From Aurantimonas endophytica (GTDB lineage: Bacteria; Pseudomonadota; Alphaproteobacteria; Rhizobiales; Rhizobiaceae): a DNA stretch of 64,000 bases. The notes under the pieces were generated by a model that saw nothing but the letters and a program-made list of their open reading frames with translations, ran no database searches and was not told the origin of the DNA. The position numbers and the translations under genes were made by a program. Below, in pieces: positions 29,063 through 38,045 of the stretch. Where the stretch lies: the NCBI RefSeq assembly GCF_014196845.1, contig NZ_JACIEM010000005.1:1-64000 (forward strand). The letters run 5' to 3'. The first letter of the stretch is position 1. Every line of letters starts with the position of its first letter.

Positions 29063-30691
29063 TCAGTTTCGGGTGAACGTGCCGAGGCCGGTCCGGTCGT
29101 AAAATTCCAGGGTCACGCTGGCGATGCCGCCATCGTCTCCCGTTCGAAACTGCGCCGCGGACAGCGGGGCGGCATTCTCGCCGATCGGCTCGAAGGTGAA
29201 GACGTCGCCATCGTAGGGGGTGAGCGGGAAGCGCTTGGGCGCGTCGGCGGGACCCAGTTTCATCGACAGCGCACCGCCCTCCGTCTCCACCACGAGCGGT
29301 CCGTAATAGCTGTTGTCGTACGTGCCGGCATAGGCGTCGTCGGCGCGCGGCGGTTCGGCGCTTGCGGGCGGCTCGGCATAGTCGGGCCCGGCCGGGTCCA
29401 CGGCGAATTCATGGGCGAAGAAGCCGCCGATGAAGCTCAGCCAGTCGACAGTTTGCTCGCCATGCTGGGCAATGTCCATGAAAGTCGAGCCGATCGCCTC
29501 GGGCACGCCGATCGGCTCGCCGTTGGTGATGGCGGCGATGCCGAGCTCTTCGCCGGGCAGCAGCAGGATTGCCGTGGAGGTGCCGAGGACGAAGGCACCG
29601 GAATGGCCGAGCGTGACGCGGCCGAGATCGTCATAGCCGACATTCCATCCGAGCCCATAAAAGCCGGCGCGCTCCGTCGGATCGGCCGGAAGCCGGCCGG
29701 CGATATGCGGCAGATGGGTGGTCGCGAGGGCACCGGCATCGACGATGGGCTCGCCCTCGAAGCTGCCGTCGCGAAGCTGCAGGCGCAGGTAGCGTGCGAG
29801 GTCCGAGATAGACCCGCTGGCGCCGCCGGCCGGTGCCTGAGCATCGGGCATGCGGTCGTAGCGCGCTTCCCAGCGCCGCTCGGCCGGATCGCCGACGCGG
29901 ACATGGATCCGCGCCCGGTTCGCATGGCCGAGATAATCGGTGTGGCGATAGCTTGAGCGGCTCATGCCGAGCGGTTCGAACAACACTCGTTCGGCGATGT
30001 CCTCGAAGGGCTCGCCGGCCGCCTTGGCCGCTGCGACCGCGCCGGCGGTGTAGCCGTAATTGCTGTAGTGGTAGGTGGAGCGGAACGGGTCCAGCGGCTG
30101 CTGGTCGAGCCGCGACAGGATGGTCTCCCGGTCGAAGCCGAGATCCTCGAGGAGATCGCCGGCCCCCGTGTTCAGCCCCGAGCGATGCGACAGCAGGTCG
30201 GCGAAGGTCGCGTTCTCGGTGACATAGGGATCGGACAGGGCGAAGGACGGATCGTGGCCCCGCACCGGATCGTCCCAGTCGAACAGCTTGTCGCCGACGA
30301 GACGGGCCAGGATCGTCGAGGTGATCGGCTTCGACACCGAGGCGAGCAGGAACACGGTGTCCATGTCCACAGGCTCCGGCTGGCCGACCTCGCGCAAGCC
30401 GAAGCCCTTGGCGTAGAGGATCTCGTCTTTGTAGACGACGGCGACCGCGACACCGGGGATCGCGGTCTTCGCCATTGCCGCATCGACGATCCCGTCGAGG
30501 CGGCCAATGGCGGCGTCCACCTGTTGCCGGTCGAGAAGCGGTGGCACCGGCGCGACGGGAGCGGGCAGGAGCGTTGCTGGCGACGACGCGGTATCGTCGG
30601 CACCGGCCGGCGCCGGCATGAGACCGATGAAGGCGCCGAGGAGAGGCCAAAGCAGCCACGGTGCTACTGCCAGTCCAGCCAACCGGATCAT
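29063..30691 (-). CDS. Exported serine hydrolase, class C beta-lactamase-like
   Basis: A 542-residue secreted or membrane-anchored hydrolase of the penicillin-binding/esterase fold. After a hydrophobic leader (LAGLAVAPWLLWPLLGAFIGL) come the active-site S-x-x-K (LASVSKPITST), the Y-x-N motif (YHYSNYGYTAG) and GLGWNVGYDD...LGHSGAF in place of K-T-G. The last 150 residues form a DUF3471-like beta domain (AGTYDNSYYGPLVVETEG). Possible activities are peptidase, esterase or lactonase; true beta-lactam resistance is unlikely. GAGGGAG precedes the ATG at 30691. It interrupts the uronate genes, between uxaA and kdgK, with no clear functional link. Confidence 0.85.
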   Translation of the reverse strand: MIRLAGLAVAPWLLWPLLGAFIGLMPAPAGADDTASSPATLLPAPVAPVPPLLDRQQVDAAIGRLDGIVDAAMAKTAIPGVAVAVVYKDEILYAKGFGLREVGQPEPVDMDTVFLLASVSKPITSTILARLVGDKLFDWDDPVRGHDPSFALSDPYVTENATFADLLSHRSGLNTGAGDLLEDLGFDRETILSRLDQQPLDPFRSTYHYSNYGYTAGAVAAAKAAGEPFEDIAERVLFEPLGMSRSSYRHTDYLGHANRARIHVRVGDPAERRWEARYDRMPDAQAPAGGASGSISDLARYLRLQLRDGSFEGEPIVDAGALATTHLPHIAGRLPADPTERAGFYGLGWNVGYDDLGRVTLGHSGAFVLGTSTAILLLPGEELGIAAITNGEPIGVPEAIGSTFMDIAQHGEQTVDWLSFIGGFFAHEFAVDPAGPDYAEPPASAEPPRADDAYAGTYDNSYYGPLVVETEGGALSMKLGPADAPKRFPLTPYDGDVFTFEPIGENAAPLSAAQFRTGDDGGIASVTLEFYDRTGLGTFTRN

Positions 30692-30712
30692 CGCGGTGCT
30701 CCCTCGCGTCAA

Positions 30713-30732
30713 GCCGGCTGAAAGCAGCCGGC
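30713..30732 (-). terminator. Hairpin after kdgK
   Basis: GCCGGCTG and CAGCCGGC form an 8-bp stem with a 4-base loop between the kdgK stop and the serine-hydrolase start. It may end the uxuA-kdgK transcript. No U tract follows. Confidence 0.45.
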
Positions 30733-30798
30733 CGAGGAAGCTTACGCCAGGTCAGACGGATGGGGAAATCCCGCCGCCGGGAAGCAGGGTTTGCCGCG

Positions 30799-31698
30799 TC
30801 AGCGGATCAGCGCGCCATAGTGCCGGACGACTTCGCCGGCCAAGGCATGGCCGCGGCGGACGGCGTGGGGCGCCGGGACGCCGGCGAGCCGGGCCGCGAG
30901 ATAGCCGGCGTTGAAGCTGTCGCCGGCGCCCGTCGTGTCGACAGCGTCGGTGATCGTCGCGGGCTGGATGCGCTCGCGGTGGGAAGACGTCGCCACCAGC
31001 GCCGGATCGGCGCCGTCCTTGACCACCACTTCGCCGACGCCGCAGCCAAGATAGCGGTCGGCCGTCGCGTCCGGCGAGGCGTCGCCGAAGGCGGCTGCCT
31101 CGTCGGGGAAGCTCGGCAGGCAGATCGTCGAAGCGGCCGCGCCGGCGGTGATCGCATCGCGCATCTCGGCCGGGTCCGGCCATAGCCGCGGCCTGATGTT
31201 CGGATCGAAGGCGACGGCCTTGCCGGCGGCCTTCGCCGAGGCGAGCTGCTCGATCAGGCGCTGCCGATCTGCCGGCGGCAGGATCGCCAGCGTGATGCCG
31301 GAGAAGTAGAAGGCGTCGCCCGCCGCGAAGGCGCGGGCGAGATGCGCCGGATCGGCGGCCAGCAACCTGGCGGCGGCGCTGTCGCGCCAGTAGGAGAAGC
31401 TGCGCTCGGCACCTTCCAGATGGATTATGTAGAGGCCCGGCATACGCTCTGGTATGCGGCGGACGTGATCCGTGACGAGGCCGGCGTCGGCGAAGAAGGC
31501 CTGCATCTCGTCCGACGTGCCGTCGGTGCCGAGCGCGGTCAGATAGGCGACGGCCCAGTCGTCGCCGAGTTCGCGGCGCAGATACCAGGCCGTGTTCAGC
31601 GTGTCGCCGGCAAAGCCTCGACGGTAGAGCCCGTCCCCGGCGGAGGCGAGCTCGACCATGCATTCGCCGATCGAGACGATCGTCTTCGGCGTGCTCAC
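30799..31698 (-). CDS. kdgK: 2-dehydro-3-deoxygluconokinase KdgK
   Basis: This PfkB-family kinase (299 residues) phosphorylates 2-keto-3-deoxygluconate to KDPG, where both uronate branches meet. It shows the N-terminal IVSIGECMVELA, GGD-type RRGFAGDTLNTAWYL, VAFDPNIRPRLW, and the C-terminal catalytic signature DTTGAGDSFNAGYLAARLAG. Its ATG overlaps the uxuA stop (ATGA), a sign of translational coupling. The product would go to a KDPG aldolase (Eda), which is not in this window. Confidence 0.92.
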   Translation of the reverse strand: MSTPKTIVSIGECMVELASAGDGLYRRGFAGDTLNTAWYLRRELGDDWAVAYLTALGTDGTSDEMQAFFADAGLVTDHVRRIPERMPGLYIIHLEGAERSFSYWRDSAAARLLAADPAHLARAFAAGDAFYFSGITLAILPPADRQRLIEQLASAKAAGKAVAFDPNIRPRLWPDPAEMRDAITAGAAASTICLPSFPDEAAAFGDASPDATADRYLGCGVGEVVVKDGADPALVATSSHRERIQPATITDAVDTTGAGDSFNAGYLAARLAGVPAPHAVRRGHALAGEVVRHYGALIR

Positions 31699-32891
31699 GC
31701 GGCGGCACCGTCGATGGCGTTGACCGCCGCTATCACGCCGCGCAGTTCGGCGAGGCCGCGCAGCCGTCCGATCAGCGGGTAGCCCGGATGCGTGCCGCGG
31801 CCGACGTCCGAGAGCAGTTCGTGGCCATGGTCCGGTCGCATCGGGATCTCCCAGTCGGCGCGGCCGGCGGCCATGCGCCGGCGTTCTTCCGCGAGGAGGA
31901 CGCGTATCAGCGCCACCATGTCGTTGTCACCACCCAGATGATCGGCTTCCTCGAACGACCCGTCCGCATCCTTGGTGACATTGCGCAGATGGGCGAAATG
32001 GATTCGTTCGGCAAAGCGCGCGGCGATCGCCGGGACGTCGTTGGCGGGATTGGCGCCGAGCGAGCCGGAACAGAGGGTCAGGCCGTTGGCCGTCGAGTCG
32101 ACGCAGTCCAACACGAAGGCGATGTCGTCGGCGTCTGAGACGACACGTGGCAGGCCGAAGAGCGAGCGCGGCGGGTCGTCCGGATGGACGCAGAGCCGGA
32201 TGCCGACCTCTTCCGCCGTCGGGATCACCTCTTCGAGGAATCGACGGAAATTGGCGCGGACATCCTCGCGGCTGATGCCGTCGTAGCGCTTCAGCACCTC
32301 GCGCAGGCCGGGCACGTCGTAGCGCTCGTAGGCGCCGGGAAGGCCCGCCATGATCGCGCCGAGCAGGCGCTCGCGCGCGGCTTCGTCCGAGGCGTCGAAC
32401 CAGGCCTTGGCGCGGGCCAGCAGCTCGGGTGAAAGGCCATCGGCGGCGCCCGGCCGCTCCAGCATGAAGACGTCGAAGGCGACATATTCGTGCATGTTGA
32501 AGCGCAGGCTGCTGCCGCCGCCGGGGAGGGGCTCGGCCAGCTGGGTGCGCGTCCAGTCGAGCAGCGGCATGAAATTGTAGCAGACGATCTCGATGCCGCA
32601 GGCGGCGAGATTGCGCAGCGATTGGCGATAGGCGTCGAAGATGCGCGACAGGTCGCCGTCACCGAGCTTGACGCCCTCGTGGAGGGGCAGGCTCTCGACC
32701 ACCTGCCAGCGCAGCCCGAGGGCCGGATCGGCCGCGATGATCGCCTGGCGGGCGCGGATCGCATCCTCGCTCCAGACCTCGCCATAGGGGATCTCGTGCA
32801 GTGCGTTGACGATCCCCCTCGCGCCGGTCTGGCGAATCTCATGAAGCTCTATCCGGTCCTGCGGGCCGAACCAGCGCCACGTCTCCTGCAT
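31695..32891 (-). CDS. uxuA: Mannonate dehydratase UxuA
   Basis: It converts D-mannonate to 2-keto-3-deoxygluconate, completing the glucuronate branch. The 398-residue TIM-barrel enzyme has WRWFGPQDRIELHEIRQTG at the N-terminus, CYNFMPLLDWTRTQL, the metal-binding CVHPDDPPRSLFGLPR, CSGSLGANP, and the C-terminal RPDHGHELLSD. Length equals typical UxuA (about 395). GGGGGAAGAC precedes the start. It is the first gene of the uxuA-kdgK unit and lies just downstream of the gntR gene (54-base gap, same strand), so gntR, uxuA and kdgK may be one operon. Confidence 0.94.
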   Translation of the reverse strand: MQETWRWFGPQDRIELHEIRQTGARGIVNALHEIPYGEVWSEDAIRARQAIIAADPALGLRWQVVESLPLHEGVKLGDGDLSRIFDAYRQSLRNLAACGIEIVCYNFMPLLDWTRTQLAEPLPGGGSSLRFNMHEYVAFDVFMLERPGAADGLSPELLARAKAWFDASDEAARERLLGAIMAGLPGAYERYDVPGLREVLKRYDGISREDVRANFRRFLEEVIPTAEEVGIRLCVHPDDPPRSLFGLPRVVSDADDIAFVLDCVDSTANGLTLCSGSLGANPANDVPAIAARFAERIHFAHLRNVTKDADGSFEEADHLGGDNDMVALIRVLLAEERRRMAAGRADWEIPMRPDHGHELLSDVGRGTHPGYPLIGRLRGLAELRGVIAAVNAIDGAAA

Positions 32892-32945
32892 GTCTTCCCC
32901 CGTCTCCGGCCCGGTCTTCCGGTGCCTCAGTCAAATTGGCGACGA

Positions 32946-33650
32946 TCAGGCCTCTTTCGCGTCGTCGAAAAACTGCTCGAACTCGGCCTTCAGGCGCACG
33001 AGATGCTGGTTGAGGCGACCCAGATGGGTGCGCATGGCGACCTCCGCAGCGGCCGGGTCGCCGGCCTTGATGGCCTCGAAGATCGCCATGTGGTCGTCGT
33101 AGACAGCCGGCTGGCCGAAGGCGAGGGACAGGAAGCGCATCCGGTCCATCTGCGCCTTCTGCTCGTCGATCAGGGTCCAGGCGAAGCCGCAGCCGGCGCC
33201 TTCCGCGATCAGACGGTGGAACATGTCGTCGAGATGATGGAATTCGCGTCGGTCGTCGGCGGCCTGGGCGGCGCGCTGCAGCTTGAGGTTCTCGCCCAGC
33301 CTCTCCACCAGCGCGGCGCTGTCGCCCGCACAGGCCTCGCGGACGACCGCGACTTCGAGGGCTTCCCGGATGAAGCGGGCATTCAGCACCTCGCGGACGG
33401 AGATCTTGACCACTTCGGTACGCCGCTGCGGCTGGATCCTGAGATAGCCCGTCCGCGCCAGCCGGATGAAGGCCTCGCGCACCGGCTGGCGCGATACGCC
33501 CATGCGGCGGGCGATCTCGGCCTCGGAAATACCCGTGCCCGGTGGCAGCCGCAGCTCGAGAATCGCCTGGCGCAGCTCGGCGAACACGGCATCCGCGATG
33601 GTGCCGCGGGCAGGCAAAACAGGTGACGAAAGAGCGGGTTGGTGCGGCAT
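32946..33650 (-). CDS. GntR-family (FCD) transcriptional regulator of the uronate genes
   Basis: A 234-residue regulator. The N-terminal winged helix (about 15-80) has ELRQAILELRLPPGTGISEAE and the recognition region RRMGVSRQPVREAFIRLARTGYL. The C-terminal FCD domain (about 95-215) binds a metal-linked acid effector (RFIREALEVAVVREA, FHHLDDMFHRLI). FCD members such as UxuR/ExuR-like proteins respond to uronates or their breakdown acids. It is divergent from uxaC over only about 70 bases with overlapping promoters, so auto- and cross-regulation are likely. The second ATG (33650) is chosen for its spacing from AAGAGG; 33656 is the alternative. Confidence 0.9.
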   Translation of the reverse strand: MPHQPALSSPVLPARGTIADAVFAELRQAILELRLPPGTGISEAEIARRMGVSRQPVREAFIRLARTGYLRIQPQRRTEVVKISVREVLNARFIREALEVAVVREACAGDSAALVERLGENLKLQRAAQAADDRREFHHLDDMFHRLIAEGAGCGFAWTLIDEQKAQMDRMRFLSLAFGQPAVYDDHMAIFEAIKAGDPAAAEVAMRTHLGRLNQHLVRLKAEFEQFFDDAKEA

Positions 33651-33660
33651 GGCCATCCTC

Positions 33661-33689
33661 TTGACACCCTTCGCATACTACCATACCAG
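33661..33689 (+). promoter_or_regulatory. Promoter of uxaC, overlapping divergent gntR promoter
   Basis: A perfect -35 TTGACA (33661-33666) is followed after 17 bases by TACCAG (33684-33689). On the other strand TTGTGT and TATGCG are also 17 bases apart. The shared core, GGTATGGTAGTATG on the minus strand, could be a GntR operator acting on both directions. Confidence 0.55.
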
Positions 33690-33719
33690 TCCACACACAA
33701 GCTGAGGGTGAGGAGAACC

Positions 33720-35126
33720 ATGGCGCTTCTGGCGGATGACAGGCTGTTTCCCACGGAAGCGCGGTCGCGGGCTGTAGCCCGGGCGCTCTATGAGACTGTA
33801 CAGTCCCTGCCGATCGTCAGCCCGCATGGTCATACCGATCCGCGGTGGTTCGCCGAGAACCGGCATTTTCCGGACCCGGCGCACCTGATCGTCGTTCCCG
33901 ACCACTACATCTTCCGGATGCTGGTCTCGCAGGGCGTGAAGCTGGCCGAGCTGGGCGTGCCTTCGGTGGATGGCTCGCCGGTCGAGACCGACGGGCGGGT
34001 GATCTGGCGGCGCTTTGCCGAGAACTATCATCTGTTCCGCGGCACGCCGACGCGGCTGTGGCTGGACGACGCCTTCCAGAACCTCTTCGGGATTAACGAG
34101 CGGCTGTCGGCCGGGAATGCCGACCGCGCCTATGACCGCATCGCCGAGTGCCTGGCGCAGGAGGATTTCCGGCCGCGGGCACTGTTCGAGCGCTTCGGCG
34201 TCGAGGTGATCGCTACAACCGAGGGGGCGCTCGACGATCTGGCCTATCACCGCGCCATCAAGGAGAGCGGCTGGAGCGGGCGGGTGATCACGACCTACCG
34301 GCCGGATGCGGTCGTCGACCCGGACTTCCCGGGCTTTGCCGGCAATCTCGTCCGGCTCGGGGAGCTGACCGGCTGCGACACCGGCACGTTCGCCGGCTAT
34401 CTCGACGCGCATCGGGCGCGGCGAAGCTTCTTCCGCGAGCATGGCGCGACGGCGACGGATCACGGCCATCCGACCGCGCGCACCGCCGATCTTTCCGCTG
34501 CCGAGGCGGCGGCGCTCTACGACCGCGTGCGGACCGGGCAGAGCTCTCCCGATGAGCGCGAGCTGTTCCGTGCCCTGATGCTGACCGAGATGGCGAAGCT
34601 GTCGGTCGAGGACGGCATGGTGATGCAGATCCACGCCGGCTCGTTCCGCAACCATTCGGTCCCGGTCGCCGCCGCCTTCGGCCGCGACAAGGGCTTCGAT
34701 ATCCCGCAGCCGACGAACTACGTCGACGCGCTGAAGCCGATGCTGGACGTGGTCGGGATGGAGCCGGGGCTCACCATCATCCTCTTCACCCTCGACGAGA
34801 CAGTCTATGGCCGCGAGCTCGCGCCGCTCGCCGGCGTCTATCCGGCGCTGCGGCTCGGGCCGCCCTGGTGGTTCTTCGATTCATACGAGGGGATGAAGCG
34901 GTTCCGAGAACAGGTCACCGAGACGGCCGGCTTCTACAACACCGTCGGCTTCAACGACGATACGCGCGCCTTCTGCTCGATCCCCGCCCGGCACGACGTC
35001 GCGCGGCGGGTGGACTGCGGGTATCTCGCCGAGCTCGTGACGACGGGACGCCTCGATGAGGACGAGGCGTTCGAGGTCGCGCACGATCTCACCTATCGCC
35101 TGGCCAAGGAGGCCTACAGGCTCTAA
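33720..35126 (+). CDS. uxaC: Glucuronate isomerase UxaC
   Basis: It isomerises glucuronate to fructuronate and galacturonate to tagaturonate, the entry step of both branches. This 468-residue amidohydrolase-fold enzyme has the metal motif [17 protein letters not shown] near residue 32, [45 protein letters not shown] and the C-terminal [28 protein letters not shown] precedes the ATG at 33720. It is first in a long rightward run (uxaC, TRAP system 2, uxuB, kdgF-like, kduI, kduD), with a gap of 38 bases to dctP. Confidence 0.95.
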   Translation: MALLADDRLFPTEARSRAVARALYETVQSLPIVSPHGHTDPRWFAENRHFPDPAHLIVVPDHYIFRMLVSQGVKLAELGVPSVDGSPVETDGRVIWRRFAENYHLFRGTPTRLWLDDAFQNLFGINERLSAGNADRAYDRIAECLAQEDFRPRALFERFGVEVIATTEGALDDLAYHRAIKESGWSGRVITTYRPDAVVDPDFPGFAGNLVRLGELTGCDTGTFAGYLDAHRARRSFFREHGATATDHGHPTARTADLSAAEAAALYDRVRTGQSSPDERELFRALMLTEMAKLSVEDGMVMQIHAGSFRNHSVPVAAAFGRDKGFDIPQPTNYVDALKPMLDVVGMEPGLTIILFTLDETVYGRELAPLAGVYPALRLGPPWWFFDSYEGMKRFREQVTETAGFYNTVGFNDDTRAFCSIPARHDVARRVDCGYLAELVTTGRLDEDEAFEVAHDLTYRLAKEAYRL

Positions 35127-35164
35127 CGGCGGCTTCGCCGCTGCATTCTGGGAGGAAGCACAGC

Positions 35165-36154
35165 ATGGGCATGATCAGGACTATCGCCACGCGGCTCGCC
35201 GTCGCCACCGCGCTTGCCGGTATCGCGTCGTCGGCCTTCGCGCAGGAAATCGTCCTGCGCTCGTCGGACACACATCCGGACGGCTATCCGACCGTGGAGG
35301 CGGTCAAGTACATGGGCGAGCTCGTCAAGGAGCGCTCGAATGGGCGCATTGCGATCGAGGTCTACCATTCGGCGCAGCTCGGCGAGGAAAAGGACACGAT
35401 CGAGCAGACGCAGTTCGGCGTCATCGACCTCAACCGCGTCTCGATGGGCACGATGAACAACGTTGTCGAGGCGACGCGGGCTTTCTCGCTGCCGTACATC
35501 TTCCGCTCGACCGATCATCTGCACGCCGTCACCGACGGCCCGATCGGCCAGGAGGTGCTGGAATCCTTCACGCCGCACAACATGATCGGGCTGGCGATCT
35601 ACGACGCCGGCTTCCGCTCCTTCTACAACTCCAAGAAGCCGATCACCTCGATGGATGATCTGGCCGGCATGAAGTTCCGCGTCATCCAGTCCGACGTCTT
35701 CGTCGACATGGTCAACGCGCTCGGCGCCAACGCCACCCCGATGCCCTACGGCGAAGTCTATTCGGCCATCCAGACCGGGGTCATCGACGGCGCGGAGAAC
35801 AACTGGCCCAGCCTGGAATCCTCCAAGCACTACGAGGTTGCCAAGTACTACACGCTCGACGAGCACATGAGCGTGCCGGAAATCCTCGTGATGTCGAAGA
35901 TGAGCTGGGAGAAGCTCACCCCGGAGGATCAGGAGATCATCCGGACCGCGGCCCAGGACAGCGTCGCGGAGATGCGCAAGCTCTGGCAGGCGCGCGAGGC
36001 GGAGTCGGAGAAGGTCGTCACCGACGCCGGCGTCGAGATCGTCCGCGAGATCGACAAGCAGCCCTTCATGGACGCGATGAAGCCGGTCTACGAGAAGCAC
36101 GTCACCAGCGACGTCCTGAAGGACATGGTCGCCCGTATCCAGGCGACCGAGTAG
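35165..36154 (+). CDS. TRAP transporter binding protein DctP (system 2, probable hexuronate)
   Basis: A 329-residue periplasmic receptor. A signal peptide ([19 protein letters not shown], cleavage after AFA) is followed by [23 protein letters not shown]. The carboxylate-binding Arg is expected in [34 protein letters not shown] and [17 protein letters not shown] are family-typical. GGGAGGAAGCACAGC precedes the start. Its place directly after uxaC and before uxuB makes glucuronate or galacturonate the likely ligand. A 12-bp hairpin separates it from dctQ. Confidence 0.93.
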   Translation: MGMIRTIATRLAVATALAGIASSAFAQEIVLRSSDTHPDGYPTVEAVKYMGELVKERSNGRIAIEVYHSAQLGEEKDTIEQTQFGVIDLNRVSMGTMNNVVEATRAFSLPYIFRSTDHLHAVTDGPIGQEVLESFTPHNMIGLAIYDAGFRSFYNSKKPITSMDDLAGMKFRVIQSDVFVDMVNALGANATPMPYGEVYSAIQTGVIDGAENNWPSLESSKHYEVAKYYTLDEHMSVPEILVMSKMSWEKLTPEDQEIIRTAAQDSVAEMRKLWQAREAESEKVVTDAGVEIVREIDKQPFMDAMKPVYEKHVTSDVLKDMVARIQATE

Positions 36155-36166
36155 TCCCATCCGCCG

Positions 36167-36197
36167 ACGCCCGGCGACGACACCAGTCGCCGGGCGT
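36167..36197 (+). promoter_or_regulatory. Hairpin between dctP and dctQ (system 2)
   Basis: ACGCCCGGCGAC and GTCGCCGGGCGT form a perfect 12-bp stem with a 7-base loop, 12 bases after the dctP stop. As with the other binding-protein genes here, it probably sets a higher level of dctP than of permease message. Confidence 0.7.
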
Positions 36198-36236
36198 CCG
36201 TCCTGCTTTCCCGCAACGAACGAAAGCCGCGCGCTC

Positions 36237-36752
36237 ATGCGTGACGTACTGCTCGCGATAGAGCCATTCATCCGGATGCTCGCGAAAGCCGCGCTCTACG
36301 CCGCCGGCGTCGGGCTCGTGGCGATGACCCTCGTCATCTTCTGGCAGGTCTTCGGCCGCTACGTGCTCAACAGCAGCCCGAGCTGGTCGGAGTCCGTCGC
36401 GGTCATCCTGATGGCCTGGTTCATCTTCCTGGGCGCCTCCGTCGGAATCCGCGAAGGCTATCACCTCGGCTTCGACGTCCTCATGTATGTCATGCCGCCA
36501 ACCGGGAAGATCCTGCTGCGCACCGTCTCGGACCTTGCGGTGCTCGGTTTCGCGCTGGCGATGATGATCTTCGGAACCCAGCTGCTCCAGGGCACCTGGG
36601 GCGCGGTCATCCCGACACTGGGACTGCCCGTCGGCCTCAGCTTCCTGCCGCTCATCGTCGGCGGCGGCCTGTCCATCCTGTTCACGGTCGAGCGCATCCT
36701 GCGCCGCTTCAGCGGCCTCGAGAACGCCAACGCCTTCGCGATTGCGGACTGA
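36237..36752 (+). CDS. TRAP transporter small permease DctQ (system 2)
   Basis: A 171-residue four-helix membrane subunit. Helix 1 is AGVGLVAMTLVIFWQVFGRYVL, followed by the DctQ motif NSSPSWSESVAVILMAWFIFLGASVGIR and the conserved GYHLGFDVL. It docks the binding protein to the large permease. An ATG at 36237 is used; there is no strong Shine-Dalgarno, as often in this position. dctM begins 7 bases after the stop. Confidence 0.91.
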   Translation: MRDVLLAIEPFIRMLAKAALYAAGVGLVAMTLVIFWQVFGRYVLNSSPSWSESVAVILMAWFIFLGASVGIREGYHLGFDVLMYVMPPTGKILLRTVSDLAVLGFALAMMIFGTQLLQGTWGAVIPTLGLPVGLSFLPLIVGGGLSILFTVERILRRFSGLENANAFAIAD

Positions 36753-36759
36753 CGCCATC

Positions 36760-38040
36760 ATGGAACTCACCATCCTCTTCGGGACCTTCGTGTTCCTGCT
36801 TTTAATCGGCACGCCGATCGCCTTCTGTCTCGGCATCGCCTCGCTGGCGACGGTCATGTATATCGGCATTCCGCCGATGATCGTCTTCCAGCGGCTGAAT
36901 TCCGGCCTCAGCGTCTACGCGCTGCTCGCCATCCCGTTCTTCATCTATGCCGGCGACCTGATGGTCCGCGGCGGCATCGCCGGCCGGCTCGTCGCCTTCG
37001 CCGGCTCGCTCGTCGGCCATGCGCGCGGCGGCCTCGGCCAGGTCAACGTCGCCGCCTCGACGCTGTTCGGCGGCGTCTCGGGGTCGGCGGTCGCGGATGC
37101 CTCGGCGATCGGCGGCCTGATGGTGCCGCAGATGGAAAAGCGCGGCTACGGCGCCGACTACGCCGTGAACATCACCGTGGTCTCGTCGATCATCGCGCTC
37201 CTGATGCCGCCGTCGCACAACATGATCATCTATTCGATCTCGGCCGGCGGCACGATCTCGATCGCCGACCTGTTCACGGCCGGCGTCGTGCCGGGCCTGC
37301 TGCTCGCCGCCAGCCTGATGATCGTCGGCTGGTGGGTGGCGGTGCGTCGGGGATACCCGACCGAGACCTTCCCCGGATGGCGGATGGTGGCGATCCTTTT
37401 CGTCGGCGCCGTTCCCGGGCTGCTGCTGATCGGCATCATCTTCGGCGGGGTACGCTCGGGCGTCTTCACCGCGACGGAAAGCTCCTGCATCGCCGTCGTC
37501 TACGCCGTCGTCGCGACCATCATCTGCTACCGCTCGCTCAGCTTCGAGGATTTCACCCAGGCAACCCTCGGGGCGGTCCGCACCACGGCCATGGTGCTGC
37601 TGATCATCGGCATGGCGGCCGCCTTCGGCTGGCTGCTCGCCTATCTCAGGGTCCCGGCCGAACTCGTCGCCTTCATGAAGAGCGTCTCCGACAACCCGTT
37701 CATCATCCTTCTGATGGTCAACGTCATGTTGCTTGGCCTCGGCACCTTCATGGACATGTCGCCGCTGATCATCATCACCACGCCGATCTTCCTGCCGGTG
37801 GTCACCGCCTATGGCGTCGACCCGGTGCAGTTCGGGGTGATCATGGTGCTCAATCTCGGCATCGGCCTCTGCACGCCGCCGGTCGGCGCGGTGCTCTTCG
37901 TCGGCTGCGCCATCGGCAAGATCTCGGTGTGGCAGGCGATGCGCTCGATCTGGCCATTCTACGGCGCCGCGGTCTTCGTGCTGGGCCTCGTGACCTATGT
38001 TCCGGCCGTGTCGCTCTGGTTACCGTCGCTGTTCCGGTGA
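36760..38040 (+). CDS. TRAP transporter large permease DctM (system 2)
   Basis: The 426-residue ion-coupled translocation subunit with about twelve helices (MELTILFGTFVFLLLIGTPIA first). Signatures are GGLGQVNVAASTLFGGVSGSAVADASAIG, IIALLMPPSHNMIIYS and GLCTPPVGAVLFVG. The start at 36760 is preferred to an in-frame ATG at 36742 that lies inside dctQ. uxuB follows immediately, with only five bases between stop and ATG, so transport and the next catabolic step are expressed together. Confidence 0.93.
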   Translation: MELTILFGTFVFLLLIGTPIAFCLGIASLATVMYIGIPPMIVFQRLNSGLSVYALLAIPFFIYAGDLMVRGGIAGRLVAFAGSLVGHARGGLGQVNVAASTLFGGVSGSAVADASAIGGLMVPQMEKRGYGADYAVNITVVSSIIALLMPPSHNMIIYSISAGGTISIADLFTAGVVPGLLLAASLMIVGWWVAVRRGYPTETFPGWRMVAILFVGAVPGLLLIGIIFGGVRSGVFTATESSCIAVVYAVVATIICYRSLSFEDFTQATLGAVRTTAMVLLIIGMAAAFGWLLAYLRVPAELVAFMKSVSDNPFIILLMVNVMLLGLGTFMDMSPLIIITTPIFLPVVTAYGVDPVQFGVIMVLNLGIGLCTPPVGAVLFVGCAIGKISVWQAMRSIWPFYGAAVFVLGLVTYVPAVSLWLPSLFR

Positions 38041-38045
38041 GCGCG

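Noticed and set aside
35129-35143. Short hairpin CGGCG-GCTTCG-CCG after uxaC
   Set aside because: It is weak, lacks a U tract, and lies within a 38-base gap of an evident operon, so I do not call a terminator.
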